A stretch of DNA of 64,000 nt from Williamsia herbipolensis (GCF_000964005.1 NZ_JXYP01000019.1:1-64000); one strand, 5' to 3'; positions 48,426 through 58,820 are shown, counted from the first letter of the stretch. The notes: generated by a model not told the origin, from the sequence alone. Translations and numbers: made by a program.

Positions 48426-49967
48426 CTAGGGTCGACGCCACACGCGCCCGACGCGGGTCATCATGTCTTCGGCCGACCGTGGCCCCCACATCCCCGACTC
48501 GTAGGTGTCGGGGGTGCCCTGCTCGGCCCACGCCTGCAGCACCGGGTCGAGGATCTTCCACGACAACTCCACCTCGGCGTTGACAGGGAAGAGCGATGGC
48601 TCACCGAGGAGCACGTCGAGGATGAGCCGCTCGTAGGCCTCGGGGGAGGACTCGGTGAACGCCTGGCCGTAGCTGAAGTCCATGTTGACGTCGCGGACCT
48701 GCATGCTCGACCCCGGCACCTTCGACCCGAAGCGCAACGTGATGCCCTCGTCGGGCTGCACTCGGATGACCAGCGCGTTCTCGCCGAGTTCCTCGGTCAT
48801 GGTCTTGTCGAACGGCAGGTGCGGAGCCTTCTTGAACACCAGCGCGATCTCGGTGACCCGACGGCCCAGGCGTTTGCCGGTGCGGAGGTAGAACGGCACA
48901 CCCGCCCACCGGCGACTGTCGACCTCGACCGCGATGGCCGCGAACGTCTCGGTGATCGAGTCGGCCGCGAAACCCTCCTCGTCGACCAGGCCGGGCACCG
49001 ACTGGCTGCCCTGCCATCCGGGACCGTACTGACCGCGGGCGGTGTTCAGTTCCAACGGCAGGATGTTGCGGGTCGCCGAGAGCACCTTGATCTTCTCCGC
49101 CTGCAGCTCCCGCGGCTCGAAGGAGACGGGCTCCTCCATCGCCACCAGCGCGAGCAGCTGCAGCAGGTGGTTCTGGATCACGTCACGCGCGGCACCGATG
49201 CCGTCGTAGTAGCCGGCGCGGCCACCGAGCCCGATGTCCTCGGCCATGGTGATCTGCACGTGGTCGACATAGTGCGAACTCCACAGAGGATCGAACAGCT
49301 GGTTCGCGAACCGCAACGCCAGGATGTTCTGGACGGTCTCCTTGCCCAGGTAGTGGTCGATGCGGAACACCGAGTCCTCGGGGAAGACACCGTTGACGAC
49401 CGCGTTGAGCTCCTTGGCGCTGGCGAGGTCGTGACCGAACGGCTTCTCGATGACGACGCGACGCCAGTTGTCCCCGGTGTGCTGGGCCAGACCCGACCGC
49501 TGCAATTGCTCGCACACCGTCGGGAACGCCTTGGGCGGCACCGAGAGGTAGAACGCGTGGTTGCCGTCGGTGCCGCGTTGCTCGTCGAGATCGGCGAGCG
49601 TGGTCGCGAGCTGATCGAACGCCGCGTCGTCGTCGAAGGCGCCCTGCACGAAGCGGAAACCCTCCGACAACCGCTCCCACACGTCCTCACGGAACGGCGT
49701 GCGGGAGTGGTCGCGCACGGCGTCGTGGACCACCTGACCGAAGTCCTGGTTGTCCCAGTCGCGCCGGGCGAAACCCACCAGGGCGAAGCTCGGCGGGAGC
49801 AGACCGCGGTTGGCGAGGTCGTAGACCGCGGGCATCAGCTTCCGCTTGGCGAGGTCACCGGTGACGCCGAAGATGACCAGGCTGCACGGACCCGCGATCC
49901 GGGGCAGACGCTTGTCGCGGCTGTCCCGGAGCGGGTTGGCCCAGCCGGTGTCGGTGGCTGCCGTCAC
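48426..49967 (-). CDS. zwf: Glucose-6-phosphate 1-dehydrogenase
   Basis: First oxidative pentose phosphate step, producing NADPH; 513 aa. The nucleotide-binding loop is VIFGVTGDLAKRKLMPA near residue 32, and the substrate motif RIDHYLGKETVQN holds the catalytic region near residue 198. GTG at 49967, 5 nt after the tal stop, uses AAGGG from the tal end as its ribosome binding site. Confidence 0.97.
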   Translation of the reverse strand: MTAATDTGWANPLRDSRDKRLPRIAGPCSLVIFGVTGDLAKRKLMPAVYDLANRGLLPPSFALVGFARRDWDNQDFGQVVHDAVRDHSRTPFREDVWERLSEGFRFVQGAFDDDAAFDQLATTLADLDEQRGTDGNHAFYLSVPPKAFPTVCEQLQRSGLAQHTGDNWRRVVIEKPFGHDLASAKELNAVVNGVFPEDSVFRIDHYLGKETVQNILALRFANQLFDPLWSSHYVDHVQITMAEDIGLGGRAGYYDGIGAARDVIQNHLLQLLALVAMEEPVSFEPRELQAEKIKVLSATRNILPLELNTARGQYGPGWQGSQSVPGLVDEEGFAADSITETFAAIAVEVDSRRWAGVPFYLRTGKRLGRRVTEIALVFKKAPHLPFDKTMTEELGENALVIRVQPDEGITLRFGSKVPGSSMQVRDVNMDFSYGQAFTESSPEAYERLILDVLLGEPSLFPVNAEVELSWKILDPVLQAWAEQGTPDTYESGMWGPRSAEDMMTRVGRVWRRP

Positions 49968-49972
49968 CGGTG

Positions 49973-51091
49973 TCAGCCCTTGGCGGCGTCGAGTTGCTCG
50001 GTGGTCGCGTCGAGCAACTCACCCCACGCCTTCTCGAATTTCTCGACGCCCTCGTTCTCGAGGGTGAGGAAGACGTCGGTGAGATCGATGCCCAGCGCGG
50101 AGATCGCGTCGAACACCTCCTGCGACTCGGGTCCCCGGCCGACGAGGGATTCGGTGTCGACGGTGCCGTGGTCGGCGAAGGCGTCCATCGTCTTCTCCGG
50201 CATGGTGTTCACGGTGTTGGGGGCGACGAGATCGCTGACGTAGAGCGTGTCGGGGTAGTCGGGGTTCTTGACCCCGGTCGAGGCCCACAGCGGACGCTGG
50301 GGACGCGCACCGTCGGACAGCAGACCCTGGAACCGGGACTCGGTCTCGAACACCTGCTGGTAGGCGACGTAGGCCAGACGCGCGTTGGCCAGAGCCGCCT
50401 TGCCCTTGAGGTCGGTCGCCTCCGGGGTACCGATGGCGTCGAGGCGGGAGTCGATCTCGGTGTCGACGCGCGAGACGAAGAACGACGCGACCGAGTGGAT
50501 CGTGGAGATGTCGTGTCCGGCGGCCTTGGCGGCCTCGATGCCCTCGAGGTAGGCGTCCATCACCGCGCGGTAGCGCTCGACGGAGAAGATCAGGGTCACG
50601 TTGACGCTGATGCCCTCGGCGAGGGTCCTGCTGATCGCGGGGATCCCGGCCTCGGTGGCGGGGATCTTGATCAGCAGGTTGGGTCGGTCGACGATCTTCC
50701 ACAACTCGATCGCCTGGGCGGCGGTGTTGTCGGTGTCGTGGGCCAGACGTGGGTCGACCTCGATCGACACCCGCCCGTCGACACCGTTGGTCGACTCGTA
50801 GACCGGCGCGAAGATGTCACAGGCGTTGCGGACGTCGTCGGTGGTGACGGTGCGGATGGTGGCGTCGACGTCGGCGCCGCGGGCGGCGAGTTCGTTGATC
50901 TGCTCGTCGTAGCTGTCCCCGGCCGACAACGCGGCCTGGAAGATCGACGGGTTGGTGGTGACACCGACCACCGACTTCGTCTCGATCAACTCGGCGAGGT
51001 TGCCCGAGGAGATCCGTTCCCGCGACAGGTCGTCAAGCCACACCGACACCCCGGCCTCGGACAGGTTCTTCAGGTTCTGGTTCTGGGCCAT
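49973..51091 (-). CDS. tal: Transaldolase
   Basis: Transfers dihydroxyacetone units between sugar phosphates; 372 aa of the long actinobacterial type. [13 protein letters not shown] lies near residue 45 and the Schiff-base Lys is in [12 protein letters not shown] near residue 140. Two in-frame ATGs exist: 51100 abuts GAAGGG with no spacing, while 51091 has 9 nt, so 51091 is chosen, giving [10 protein letters not shown]. The upstream ATG would overlap the tkt stop. Confidence 0.95.
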   Translation of the reverse strand: MAQNQNLKNLSEAGVSVWLDDLSRERISSGNLAELIETKSVVGVTTNPSIFQAALSAGDSYDEQINELAARGADVDATIRTVTTDDVRNACDIFAPVYESTNGVDGRVSIEVDPRLAHDTDNTAAQAIELWKIVDRPNLLIKIPATEAGIPAISRTLAEGISVNVTLIFSVERYRAVMDAYLEGIEAAKAAGHDISTIHSVASFFVSRVDTEIDSRLDAIGTPEATDLKGKAALANARLAYVAYQQVFETESRFQGLLSDGARPQRPLWASTGVKNPDYPDTLYVSDLVAPNTVNTMPEKTMDAFADHGTVDTESLVGRGPESQEVFDAISALGIDLTDVFLTLENEGVEKFEKAWGELLDATTEQLDAAKG

Positions 51092-51096
51092 TCTGG

Positions 51097-53196
51097 TCAT
51101 CCCTTCGCGTTCGTGATGGAGCGCTGAGCAGCCGCGACGACGGCGTCGGCGGTGAAGCCGTACTCGCGGAACAAGGTCTCGGCGTCAGCGGACTCGCCGT
51201 AGTGCTCCAGCGAGATGATCTCGCCGGCGTCACCGACGAGCTTGTGCCAGGTCATCGCGATGCCGGCCTCGATGGAGACGCGCGCCTTGACGGTCGGCGG
51301 GATCACCTGGTCCTTGTAGTTCTGGTCCTGGTCCTCGAACCACTCCACACAGGGCATCGACACGACCCGCGCGGCGATTCCCTGCTCCTCGAGCTTCTTG
51401 CGTCCCTCGACCGCGTACTGGACCTCGGACCCGGTGGCGATGATGACCACCTCGGGGGCCCCGTTGGCCGCGTCGGCCAGGACGTATCCGCCCTTGGCGA
51501 CGCCCTCGGCACTGGTGCCCTCGAGGATCGGGACTCCCTGACGGGTCAGGGCGAGGCCGACCGGGCCGCTGCTCGACGAGCGCGCGATGACCGACTTCCA
51601 CGCATACGCGGTCTCGTTGGCGTCACCGGGACGCACCACCGACAGGTTCGGGATGGCGCGCAGGGCCGCGAGGTGCTCGATCGGCTGGTGGGTCGGGCCG
51701 TCCTCGCCGAGTCCGATGGAGTCGTGGGTCCACACGTAGATCGGGTCGATGTCCATCAGGGACGCGATCCGCACGGCGGGGCGCATGTAGTCGGCGAACT
51801 GGAGGAAGGTGCCACCGTAGACGCGGGTCGGTCCGTGCAGCACGATGCCGTTGAGGATCGACCCCATGGCGTGCTCGCGGATACCGAAATGCAGTGTGCG
51901 GCCGTAGGGCTCGGCGTCCCAGTCGTCGGTCGAGATCGACGTGGGGCCGAACGACTTCGCGCCGTCCATCGTGGTGTTGTTCGATCCGGCGAGGTCGGCG
52001 GAACCGCCCCACAGCTCGGGGAGCACCGGCGCGAGCGCGGTGAGCACCTTGCCCGACGCGGCACGGGTCGCGGGTCCCTTGTCGCCGACCTCCCACGTCG
52101 GCAGGACATCGGCCCAGCCGTCGGGGAGCTCATCGGCGGTGAGGCGGTCGAGCAGCGCCTTGCGATCGGGGTTGGCCGTCGCCCAGGCGTCGAAGTCCTT
52201 GCTCCACTGCGCGTGGTCGTCGCGACCGCGGGCGACGAGCTCGCGGGTGTGTGCGACGACCTCGTCGGCGACGTCGAAGGTCTTGCTCGGGTCGAACCCG
52301 AGGATCTCCTTGGTGGCCGCGACCTCATCGTCACCGAGCGCGGAGCCGTGTACGCCGCCGGTGTTCATCTTGGTCGGGGCCGGGTAGCCGATGATGGTGC
52401 GCAGCAGGATGATCGACGGCTTGTCGGTGACCGCCTTCGCGTTGGCGACCGCCTCCTCGATGCCCGTGACGTTCTCGCCGCCTTGCACGGTCTGGACGTG
52501 CCAGCCGTACGCCTCGTAACGCTTGGCGGTGTCCTCCGACAGGGCGATGTCGGTGTTGTGCTCGATGGAGATCTTGTTCTCGTCGTAGAACAGGATGAGG
52601 TTGCCCAGCTGCTGGGTACCGGCAAGCGAGGACGCCTCGGAGGTGACGCCCTCCTCGATGTCGCCGTCGGAGGCGACGACGTAGATGTAGTGGTCGAAGA
52701 TGCTCTCGCCGATCGCGGGCTCGGGATCGAAGAGTCCGCGCTCCCGACGCGAGGCCATCGCCATGCCGACCGCCGACGCGAGACCCTGGCCGAGGGGGCC
52801 GGTGGTGATCTCGACGCCACGGGTGTGGCGGAACTCCGGGTGTCCGGGGGTCTTGGAGCCGAAGGTGCGCAGCGCCTCGAGGTCGGCGAGTTCGAGACCG
52901 AAACCGCCGAGGTACAGCTGGATGTAGAGGGTGAGGCTGGAGTGCCCACACGACAGGACGAACCGGTCGCGGCCGAGCCACGCGGTGTCGTTCGGGTCGT
53001 GGCGCATGATCCGCTGGAAGAGGGTGTAGGCCAGCGGTGCGAGGCTCATGGCGGTGCCGGGGTGACCGGATCCGCACTTCTGCACCGCATCGGCCGCGAG
53101 CACCCGTACGGTGTCGACGGCTTTGGTGTCGAGATCGGTCCAACCCTCCGGATGTGACGGCTGGGTCAGGGCGCGGATCTCATCTGTCACTGCCAC
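51097..53196 (-). CDS. tkt: Transketolase
   Basis: Thiamine diphosphate enzyme of the non-oxidative pentose phosphate branch; 699 aa. [16 protein letters not shown] near residue 40 and the ThDP motif [14 protein letters not shown] to YDENKISIE near residue 165-200 are clear. GTG at 53196 is used because AGGAG lies 11 nt upstream; the frame reaches 53403 but the extension has no family similarity. It leads the operon tkt-tal-zwf-opcA-pgl-tetR. Confidence 0.97.
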   Translation of the reverse strand: MAVTDEIRALTQPSHPEGWTDLDTKAVDTVRVLAADAVQKCGSGHPGTAMSLAPLAYTLFQRIMRHDPNDTAWLGRDRFVLSCGHSSLTLYIQLYLGGFGLELADLEALRTFGSKTPGHPEFRHTRGVEITTGPLGQGLASAVGMAMASRRERGLFDPEPAIGESIFDHYIYVVASDGDIEEGVTSEASSLAGTQQLGNLILFYDENKISIEHNTDIALSEDTAKRYEAYGWHVQTVQGGENVTGIEEAVANAKAVTDKPSIILLRTIIGYPAPTKMNTGGVHGSALGDDEVAATKEILGFDPSKTFDVADEVVAHTRELVARGRDDHAQWSKDFDAWATANPDRKALLDRLTADELPDGWADVLPTWEVGDKGPATRAASGKVLTALAPVLPELWGGSADLAGSNNTTMDGAKSFGPTSISTDDWDAEPYGRTLHFGIREHAMGSILNGIVLHGPTRVYGGTFLQFADYMRPAVRIASLMDIDPIYVWTHDSIGLGEDGPTHQPIEHLAALRAIPNLSVVRPGDANETAYAWKSVIARSSSSGPVGLALTRQGVPILEGTSAEGVAKGGYVLADAANGAPEVVIIATGSEVQYAVEGRKKLEEQGIAARVVSMPCVEWFEDQDQNYKDQVIPPTVKARVSIEAGIAMTWHKLVGDAGEIISLEHYGESADAETLFREYGFTADAVVAAAQRSITNAKG

Positions 53197-53494
53197 GATG
53201 TGCAAGTCTCCTGTGTCGGTCGCGTCGAGTGCGGAACGGAGTTGTCGCGGTCGGTGACCTGCACTCCGTGGCACGGTGTGGTCACACCTGTGCCGACGGT
53301 CGCAGTGTGCGACGCGCAACTCCGTGCCCAAGCGTAGTCCGCAGGTCCGGCGCCCGGGCGGTCGCCGGGGTGTCGGATCGATGACCGTTGTCGGAGCGTC
53401 CAATTGTCGATCCGGATCGGTCGGCGTCTACCATTCCGTGTAGTAGACGAACGAGTGTTCACGTTCGTATCGAGTTCGACAGCCAGGAGCGTCA
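53197..53494. promoter_or_regulatory. Divergent tkt/ctaB control region with inverted repeats
   Basis: For tkt, a TACGCT hexamer (minus strand, 53331-53336) would give a ~130-nt leader. That leader holds GGTGTG-GT-CACACC (53275-53288), a perfect 6-bp inverted repeat that could be an operator. For ctaB, nested stems occur just upstream: GTCTAC (53426-53431) with GTAGAC (53443-53448), then ACGAACG (53447-53453) with CGTTCGT (53462-53468). TACCAT at 53429-53434 is a possible -10. Regulators are not identified. Confidence 0.45.
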
Positions 53495-54481
53495 GTGGAG
53501 ATGGGGCACAGCGTGGGCGGACACGGTTCCGCGGCCACCCGGCCCGGACTGTCACCCGGCATTCCCGAACCCACGTCGGGGGCCGGTCGCCTCCGGCAGA
53601 TCGTGTTCGCGTACATCGCGCTGACCAAACCGCGCGTCATCGAACTCCTGCTCGTCGCCACGGTGCCGGTGATGTTGTTGGCCGACCGCGGGTCGATCGA
53701 CATCGGTCTGATCGCGGTCACCCTCGTCGGCGGGTGGTTGGGTGCGGCGAGCGCCAACACCCTCAACATGGTGATCGACCACGACATCGACCAGAAGATG
53801 AAGCGCACCGAGCGGCGCCCGCTCGCCCGGCACGCGGTGTCGCGCATGCACGCCCTCGTCTTCGGTCTCGTCCTCGGCGTGGCCTCGTTCGCCGTCCTGT
53901 GGACCTGCGCGAACCTGCTCTCCGCACTGCTGGTCACCGCGACGATCGCGTTCTACGTCTTCGTCTACACGATGATCCTCAAGCGCCGTACCTGGCAGAA
54001 CGTCGTCTGGGGCGGTGCGGCGGGCTGCATGCCGACACTCGTCGGCTGGGCCGCGGTCACCGGGTCGCTCAGCTGGCAACCGGTCGTGCTGTTCCTGGTC
54101 ATCTTCTTCTGGACGCCGCCGCACACCTGGGCGTTGGCGATGCGCTACAAGGAGGACTACAAGGCGGCCGGTGTCCCGATGCTGCCGGTGGTCGCCACCG
54201 AACTCCACGTCGCCAAGCAGATGGTCTATTACACCTGGGCCACCGTCGCCTCGACGCTCGTCCTCGTGTGGGCCACCGGGCCGATCTACGCGGTCGTGGC
54301 CATCGGTGCGGGCGCATGGTTCCTGCGGGCGGTCCACAAGCTCCTCGCCGCGACCCGTCGCGGTGAACCGATCACCCCGCTCAAGGTCTTCCTGCAGTCC
54401 AACGAGTACCTCGCCATCGTCTTCTGCGGCCTGGCGGTCGACTCCGTCGTGCACCTGCCGACCGTCGCCGGCTGGTTCTGA
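53495..54481 (+). CDS. ctaB: Protoheme IX farnesyltransferase (heme o synthase)
   Basis: UbiA-family membrane enzyme adding a farnesyl group to heme b for cytochrome oxidase; 328 aa with about nine hydrophobic helices. The first Asp-rich site is [20 protein letters not shown] near residues 90-110, and [15 protein letters not shown] is the second conserved loop. GTG at 53495 lies 5 nt after AGGAG; ATG at 53501 is the alternative. Its product feeds CtaA encoded 2.4 kb away. Confidence 0.96.
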   Translation: MEMGHSVGGHGSAATRPGLSPGIPEPTSGAGRLRQIVFAYIALTKPRVIELLLVATVPVMLLADRGSIDIGLIAVTLVGGWLGAASANTLNMVIDHDIDQKMKRTERRPLARHAVSRMHALVFGLVLGVASFAVLWTCANLLSALLVTATIAFYVFVYTMILKRRTWQNVVWGGAAGCMPTLVGWAAVTGSLSWQPVVLFLVIFFWTPPHTWALAMRYKEDYKAAGVPMLPVVATELHVAKQMVYYTWATVASTLVLVWATGPIYAVVAIGAGAWFLRAVHKLLAATRRGEPITPLKVFLQSNEYLAIVFCGLAVDSVVHLPTVAGWF

Positions 54482-54486
54482 CCCCC

Positions 54487-54509
54487 GTCGGCCCGGCTCA
54501 CCGGCCGAC
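54487..54509. terminator. Bidirectional stem-loop between convergent ctaB and qor
   Basis: Left arm GTCGGCCCGG and right arm CCGGCCGAC pair with one bulged C around a CTCA loop, filling the 28-bp gap between two stop codons. It lacks a U-tract, usual for GC-rich actinobacteria. Confidence 0.5.
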
Positions 54510-55475
54510 TCAGGGGACGAGGACGATCGATCCCGTCGTCGCGCGCCCGGCCAGATCGGTGTGCGCCTGCGCAGCCTGTGCCAGCGGATAGCGCGCGCCC
54601 ACCCGCACCGACAGCCGCCCGTCGGCCACCGCGCCCATCACCTCACCGGTGCGCCACGCGAACTCGTCGGCGTCGGCGATGAAATGCGCCAGCGTCGGTC
54701 GTGTGACGTGCAGTGAACCGAGTGCGTTGAGGCGTTGCACGTCCAGGGGCGGCACGGGTCCGCTCGCCGCCCCGAACACCACGACCGTGCCGCGGATGCG
54801 GGCGGCGCGCAGCGACTGCTCGAACGTGTCGGCACCGACACCGTCGTAGACGACGGCCACCCCCGCGCCGTCGGTCAGGTCGCGCACCTTCTCGGCCACG
54901 TCGTCGCCGTAGCGCAGGACGTCGGTGGCACCGGCGCCGAGGGAGAGGTCCTCCTTGGCGTCGGTCGAGACCGTCGTGATCACCCGGATACCCGCCGACG
55001 TCGCCAGCTGGGTCAGCATGAGCCCGACCCCGCCCGCTCCGGCATGGACGAGCACCGTGTCACCGGCGGCCGGGTGGGCGCTTCCGTCGAGCAGATAGTG
55101 GGCGGTCAGCCCCTGCAGCAACACACACGCCGCGGTGGCGTCGTCGACCGAGTCGGGTACCGTCACGGCCCGATCCGCGCGCACCGTCACCTGCTGGGCG
55201 TAGGAACCCGATGCCTCGCACCACGCGACCCGGGTACCGATTCGGTCGTCGGACACACCCTCGCCGACCGCGACGACCGTTCCCGCACCCTCGCTGCCCG
55301 GCACATACGGGGGAGTGGAGGGGTACAGACCCGAGCGGAAGTAGGTGTCGATGAAGTTGACGCCCACGGCCGCGACGTCGACGAGGAGCTCGCCGGGCCC
55401 GGCGACGGGACTGTCGACATCGACGACCTCGAGGACCTCGGGGCCGCCGTGCCGCGTGACGTGTATCGCTCGCAT
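54510..55475 (-). CDS. qor: Quinone oxidoreductase (zeta-crystallin type MDR)
   Basis: NADPH-dependent medium-chain reductase; 321 aa. N-terminal GroES-like domain (GVNFIDTYFRSGLYP), then the Rossmann loop HAGAGGVGLMLTQLA near residue 150, and no structural zinc Cys cluster. ATG at 55475 gives the canonical MRAIHVTRHGGPEVLE start; the upstream frame is Arg-rich shadow. It lies between ctaB and ctaA as in mycobacteria. The physiological substrate is unknown. Confidence 0.93.
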   Translation of the reverse strand: MRAIHVTRHGGPEVLEVVDVDSPVAGPGELLVDVAAVGVNFIDTYFRSGLYPSTPPYVPGSEGAGTVVAVGEGVSDDRIGTRVAWCEASGSYAQQVTVRADRAVTVPDSVDDATAACVLLQGLTAHYLLDGSAHPAAGDTVLVHAGAGGVGLMLTQLATSAGIRVITTVSTDAKEDLSLGAGATDVLRYGDDVAEKVRDLTDGAGVAVVYDGVGADTFEQSLRAARIRGTVVVFGAASGPVPPLDVQRLNALGSLHVTRPTLAHFIADADEFAWRTGEVMGAVADGRLSVRVGARYPLAQAAQAHTDLAGRATTGSIVLVP

Positions 55476-55553
55476 GCCTCCAGTTCTACCCGGCCACCTC
55501 TGCGCACGACAGCGAGGGCCGCGTCGCCGAGGAACACGGGTCCGGGGTGCGGA

Positions 55554-55559
55554 TATGCT
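55554..55559 (+). promoter_or_regulatory. Leaderless-type -10 element of the Rv1455-like gene
   Basis: TATGCT, 7 nt before ATG 55567; it also contains the alternative upstream ATG (55555), which makes that ATG an unlikely start. Confidence 0.6.
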
Positions 55560-55566
55560 CATCGAC

Positions 55567-55911
55567 ATGGCGGATCAGAAGACGGACGAGACGACCACCA
55601 CCGAGCAGGCAGGCGGCGAGGTGCACATGGCGCGCGGCACCCTGGCCGCGGTCACCCGGTTCGTCCGGCGCAACGGCGGCAGCGCGAAGGCGGTCGTCGA
55701 GCCGGTCGGCGCCGACGGGGTGCGGGTGTTGCTCGTGGGCGACAACGGCGTGATGGGCGATCAGGTGGTCGACGACGTCGCCACGGCGAACGCACTCGTC
55801 GAACGCGTCGACGGGCTCGAGATCTCGGAGTGGGATCGGGAGCTGAGCTCGGTGGCCAACCCGCGCGACGGGCACCACGCCAAGATGGCGGGATGGGTCG
55901 CGCGGACCTGA
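55567..55911 (+). CDS. Small conserved protein of unknown function (Rv1455-like)
   Basis: 114 aa, soluble, acidic N-terminus followed by a conserved-looking core (GEVHMARGTLAAVTRFVRR... AKAVVEPVGADGVRVLLVGDNG...). No known catalytic motif. ATG at 55567 is chosen on promoter evidence: a TATGCT hexamer ends 7 nt before it. It lies between qor and ctaA, the place of Rv1455 in M. tuberculosis as recalled. The first ~20 residues look disordered. Function not recognised. Confidence 0.7.
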   Translation: MADQKTDETTTTEQAGGEVHMARGTLAAVTRFVRRNGGSAKAVVEPVGADGVRVLLVGDNGVMGDQVVDDVATANALVERVDGLEISEWDRELSSVANPRDGHHAKMAGWVART

Positions 55912-55918
55912 GCTCGGC

Positions 55919-56932
55919 TCAGTTCTCGACGACCTCGCCTGATCCGGCCCGCTCGAGTCGCGTCCGGTCCGACCCGCTCGCAGCGGCGACCTCCTCGACC
56001 CGCAGACGCGGGCGCATCGACACCCAGAGGGCGGCGGTGGCCGCGACACACGCTCCGGCCCCGGCCACGTGGGCGACCACGAGTGCCTCGGGGATGCCGG
56101 TGACGTACTGGGTGAACCCGATGCCGGCCTGCACCACGATGAGCGCGACCACGACGTAGAGACGGTTGCGGACCCGTGCCGGCGCGCCCACGGCGGCCAG
56201 TCCGAAACCCAGGGCGACGATGAGCGCGAGGTAGGCGACCATCACCTCGGCGTGGAAGTGGACGAGTGAGGTGATCGCGATCTCCAGTCGCGGTACCGGT
56301 TTCTCGATGCTCGCGTCGCCGGCGTGGGGACCGGCACCGGTCACCATGGTGCCGGCGACGAGCAGCAGACCCAGGACAGCTGCGCTGAGCACGGTCAGCG
56401 CACGTAGCGGTTGGGGGACGACGGCGATCGCCTCGGTGTCGTCGGGTTCGCGCACCTTCTCGAGGAGCAGGACCGACAGCCACACCATCGCCATGGAGAC
56501 CAGCAGGTGGATCGCGACCGTCCACCACAGCAGCCCGGTGAGGACGGTGAGGCCGCCGATGACGGCCTGCGCGACCGTGGAGAGCGGCATCAGCCAGGCG
56601 TAGACCTTCACCTCGCGCCGACGCCGAGCGCGGGTCACGGCGATGACGATCAGTGCGGCGGTCGCCACCACCGCGAAGGTGAGCAGCCGGTTGCCGAACT
56701 CGACCGCCTGATGGAACCCGGCGACGTTGGTGTGCGGCGCCGGTGTGAAGCTGCCCGGGAAGCACTGCGGCCAGGTGGGACAGCCGAGACCGGAGGCGGT
56801 GACACGCACCACCGAACCGGTGACGGCGATGCCCGCCTGGGTGATGAGGACCGCGATGGCGACCCCGATCTGCGCACGCCGAGAGGGCATGGGGAGGAGG
56901 TCGACCAGCCGGACGAAACCGCGATAGAGCAC
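55919..56932 (-). CDS. ctaA: Heme a synthase (COX15/CtaA)
   Basis: Membrane mono-oxygenase converting heme o to heme a; 337 aa with about eight transmembrane helices. Family traits include the paired Cys in GLGCPTWPQCFPG and His residues within helices (AGFHQAVEFGNRLL, VAIHLLVSM, VHFHAEVMVAY, VAHVAGAG). GTG at 56932 is preferred because TACGAT ends 6 nt upstream. It is convergent with the Rv1455-like gene (7-bp gap). Confidence 0.93.
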   Translation of the reverse strand: MLYRGFVRLVDLLPMPSRRAQIGVAIAVLITQAGIAVTGSVVRVTASGLGCPTWPQCFPGSFTPAPHTNVAGFHQAVEFGNRLLTFAVVATAALIVIAVTRARRRREVKVYAWLMPLSTVAQAVIGGLTVLTGLLWWTVAIHLLVSMAMVWLSVLLLEKVREPDDTEAIAVVPQPLRALTVLSAAVLGLLLVAGTMVTGAGPHAGDASIEKPVPRLEIAITSLVHFHAEVMVAYLALIVALGFGLAAVGAPARVRNRLYVVVALIVVQAGIGFTQYVTGIPEALVVAHVAGAGACVAATAALWVSMRPRLRVEEVAAASGSDRTRLERAGSGEVVEN

Positions 56933-56938
56933 GACCCG

Positions 56939-56944
56939 ATCGTA
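56939..56944 (-). promoter_or_regulatory. Leaderless-type -10 element of ctaA
   Basis: TACGAT on the minus strand, 6 nt before GTG 56932, with no ribosome binding site. Confidence 0.55.
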
Positions 56945-57023
56945 TAGAAGGGGCCGGTCGGAACGGCAATCCTGCGGCTGTCGTCTCGGCCACCCCGGCC
57001 CACGGCCCGGGTGCGCTGCCGCG

Positions 57024-57833
57024 TCAGATGAAGCGGAACCAGCGGACGGCGGCAATTCCGGCGACGACGCCCCAGGCGATGAGCACGCCGAGTCCGACGT
57101 AGTCGATGGAGTGCTCGGTGGCCTGGTGCAGGGCCTCGCTCAACGCCCCGGACGGGATGGCACGGGCGATCCATCGCACGGCCTCGGGGACCCCGTCACC
57201 GACGACCACGAGACTGCCGATGCCGATGAACACGAACCAGACGACGTTGGCCAGGGCGAGCACGATCTCGGCGCGCAGGGTGCCGCCGAGCAGCAGGCCC
57301 AGTGCCGAGAAGGTCATGGTGCCGATCGCGATGGCGACGGCGCCGAGCAGGAGCCCGGTGGCGCTGACGTCCCACCCGAACGCGAATCCGATGATCCCCA
57401 GGACGACGGCCTGCAGCACCACCACGATCGCGACGGCGATCGACTTGCCGACGATGACGCCCCACCGCGGCAGGGGTGTCGCGCCCAGACGTTTCAGGGC
57501 GCCGTAGCGGCGGTCGAACCCGACGGCGATGGCCTGTCCGGTGAACGCGGTCGACATCACCGCCACCGTCATGATGGCGGGCACGAAGCGGTCGGCGCGG
57601 CTCTCGGCGAACGTGCCGATGGGCAGCAGGCACAACCCGATGAGCAGGGTGACCGGTATGAACAGGGTCAGGAGAAGCTGCTCGCCGTTGCGCAGCAGCA
57701 GGATCAGCTCGATCCGTGACTGCGCGGCGACCATCCGCGCGATCGGCGCGGGTCGGGGATCGGGGCTGAACTGGCCGGGCTCGAATCGACCCGAGGTGGT
57801 GCTGCGGCCCGTGGTGCCGTCTGTGCGGGTCAT
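57024..57833 (-). CDS. ABC-2 type transporter permease
   Basis: 269 aa with six hydrophobic segments after a ~45-residue Thr/Ser/Pro-rich cytoplasmic start. The pattern fits drug/lipid exporter permeases. ATG at 57833 overlaps the ATPase stop (ATGA), so both form one exporter. The pair corresponds to Rv1457c/Rv1458c in M. tuberculosis as recalled, between ctaA and mptB. Substrate unknown; placement beside a cell-envelope mannosyltransferase and cytochrome assembly gives two different hints. Confidence 0.85.
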   Translation of the reverse strand: MTRTDGTTGRSTTSGRFEPGQFSPDPRPAPIARMVAAQSRIELILLLRNGEQLLLTLFIPVTLLIGLCLLPIGTFAESRADRFVPAIMTVAVMSTAFTGQAIAVGFDRRYGALKRLGATPLPRWGVIVGKSIAVAIVVVLQAVVLGIIGFAFGWDVSATGLLLGAVAIAIGTMTFSALGLLLGGTLRAEIVLALANVVWFVFIGIGSLVVVGDGVPEAVRWIARAIPSGALSEALHQATEHSIDYVGLGVLIAWGVVAGIAAVRWFRFI

Positions 57834-58813
57834 CCGCGCAATTCCCGTCCGGTGAGGTCGAGGAAGACGTCCTCGAGGCTGCGGGTCTCGACACGCAGGT
57901 CGGTGGCCAGCACGTTGATCCGTGCGCACCAGGCGGTGACCGCGGCGAGGACCTGCGGGGTGACGGCACCGGCGACGAGGTAGGTGCCGGGGTTGACCTC
58001 GCTGCAGACGTATCCCTCGGCCAGGATCGACTCGAGCAGCGTGAGATCGAGGCCGCGCGGCGCACGGAACCGCAGTTCGTTCTCCGCGCCCCGGCTGGTG
58101 ACCTCCTCGGGGGTGCCGTGCGCGACGATCTCACCGCGGTCGATGATCACGAGATCGTCGGCGAGCTGTTCGGCCTCGTCCATGAGATGCGTGGTGAGCA
58201 GAACCGAGACGCCGTCCTTGCGGAGCCGATCGATCAACTCCCACACCAGGATCCGCGCCGCGGCGTCGAGCCCCGCGGTCGGCTCGTCGAGGAAGACGAG
58301 CTCGGGGCGGCCGACCAGCGCGCACGCGAGGGCCAACCGCTGCTGCTGGCCGCCCGACAGGCGCCGATACGGTGTGCGCTGGGCGTCGACGAGACCGAGC
58401 GTGCGCATCAACCAGTCCGGGTCGATCGGGTTGGCCGAGTAGGCCGCACAGAGCCGCAACATCTCGCCCGCCCGGGCGCCGGGGTAGGCGCCGCCACCCT
58501 GCAGCATCACGCCGATCCGCGTGCGCAGGCGGTCGTTGTCGGCGACCGGGTCGAGGCCGAGGACGCGCACCTCGCCGGAGTCGGCGACGCCGAACCCCTC
58601 GCAGATCTCGACGGTGGTGGTCTTGCCCGCGCCGTTGGGGCCCAGGAGGGCGAGAACATGCCCGCGATGGAGTTCGAGGTCGAGTCCGTTGACCGCGGTG
58701 ACGTCGCCGTAGCGCTTGACCAGCCCCCGGACCTGCAGAGCCGGTGCGTCGCCGGCGGTGATCCCGGACACCCCCGACGAGGGGGCGAGCGGGGGGTGCG
58801 GCGGACTCTTCAC
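57830..58813 (-). CDS. ABC transporter ATP-binding protein
   Basis: 327 aa ABC-2 exporter ATPase. Walker A is LLGPNGAGKTTTVEI near residue 66; the signature LSGGQQQRLALA and Walker B LVFLDEPTAGLD lie near residues 160-185; the switch His is in LLTTHLMDEAE. A C-terminal ~80-residue regulatory domain follows. GTG at 58813 is chosen because TAGTGT ends 7 nt upstream; longer frame is not supported. Partner permease overlaps its end. Confidence 0.92.
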   Translation of the reverse strand: MKSPPHPPLAPSSGVSGITAGDAPALQVRGLVKRYGDVTAVNGLDLELHRGHVLALLGPNGAGKTTTVEICEGFGVADSGEVRVLGLDPVADNDRLRTRIGVMLQGGGAYPGARAGEMLRLCAAYSANPIDPDWLMRTLGLVDAQRTPYRRLSGGQQQRLALACALVGRPELVFLDEPTAGLDAAARILVWELIDRLRKDGVSVLLTTHLMDEAEQLADDLVIIDRGEIVAHGTPEEVTSRGAENELRFRAPRGLDLTLLESILAEGYVCSEVNPGTYLVAGAVTPQVLAAVTAWCARINVLATDLRVETRSLEDVFLDLTGRELRG

Positions 58814-58820
58814 AGGGCCA

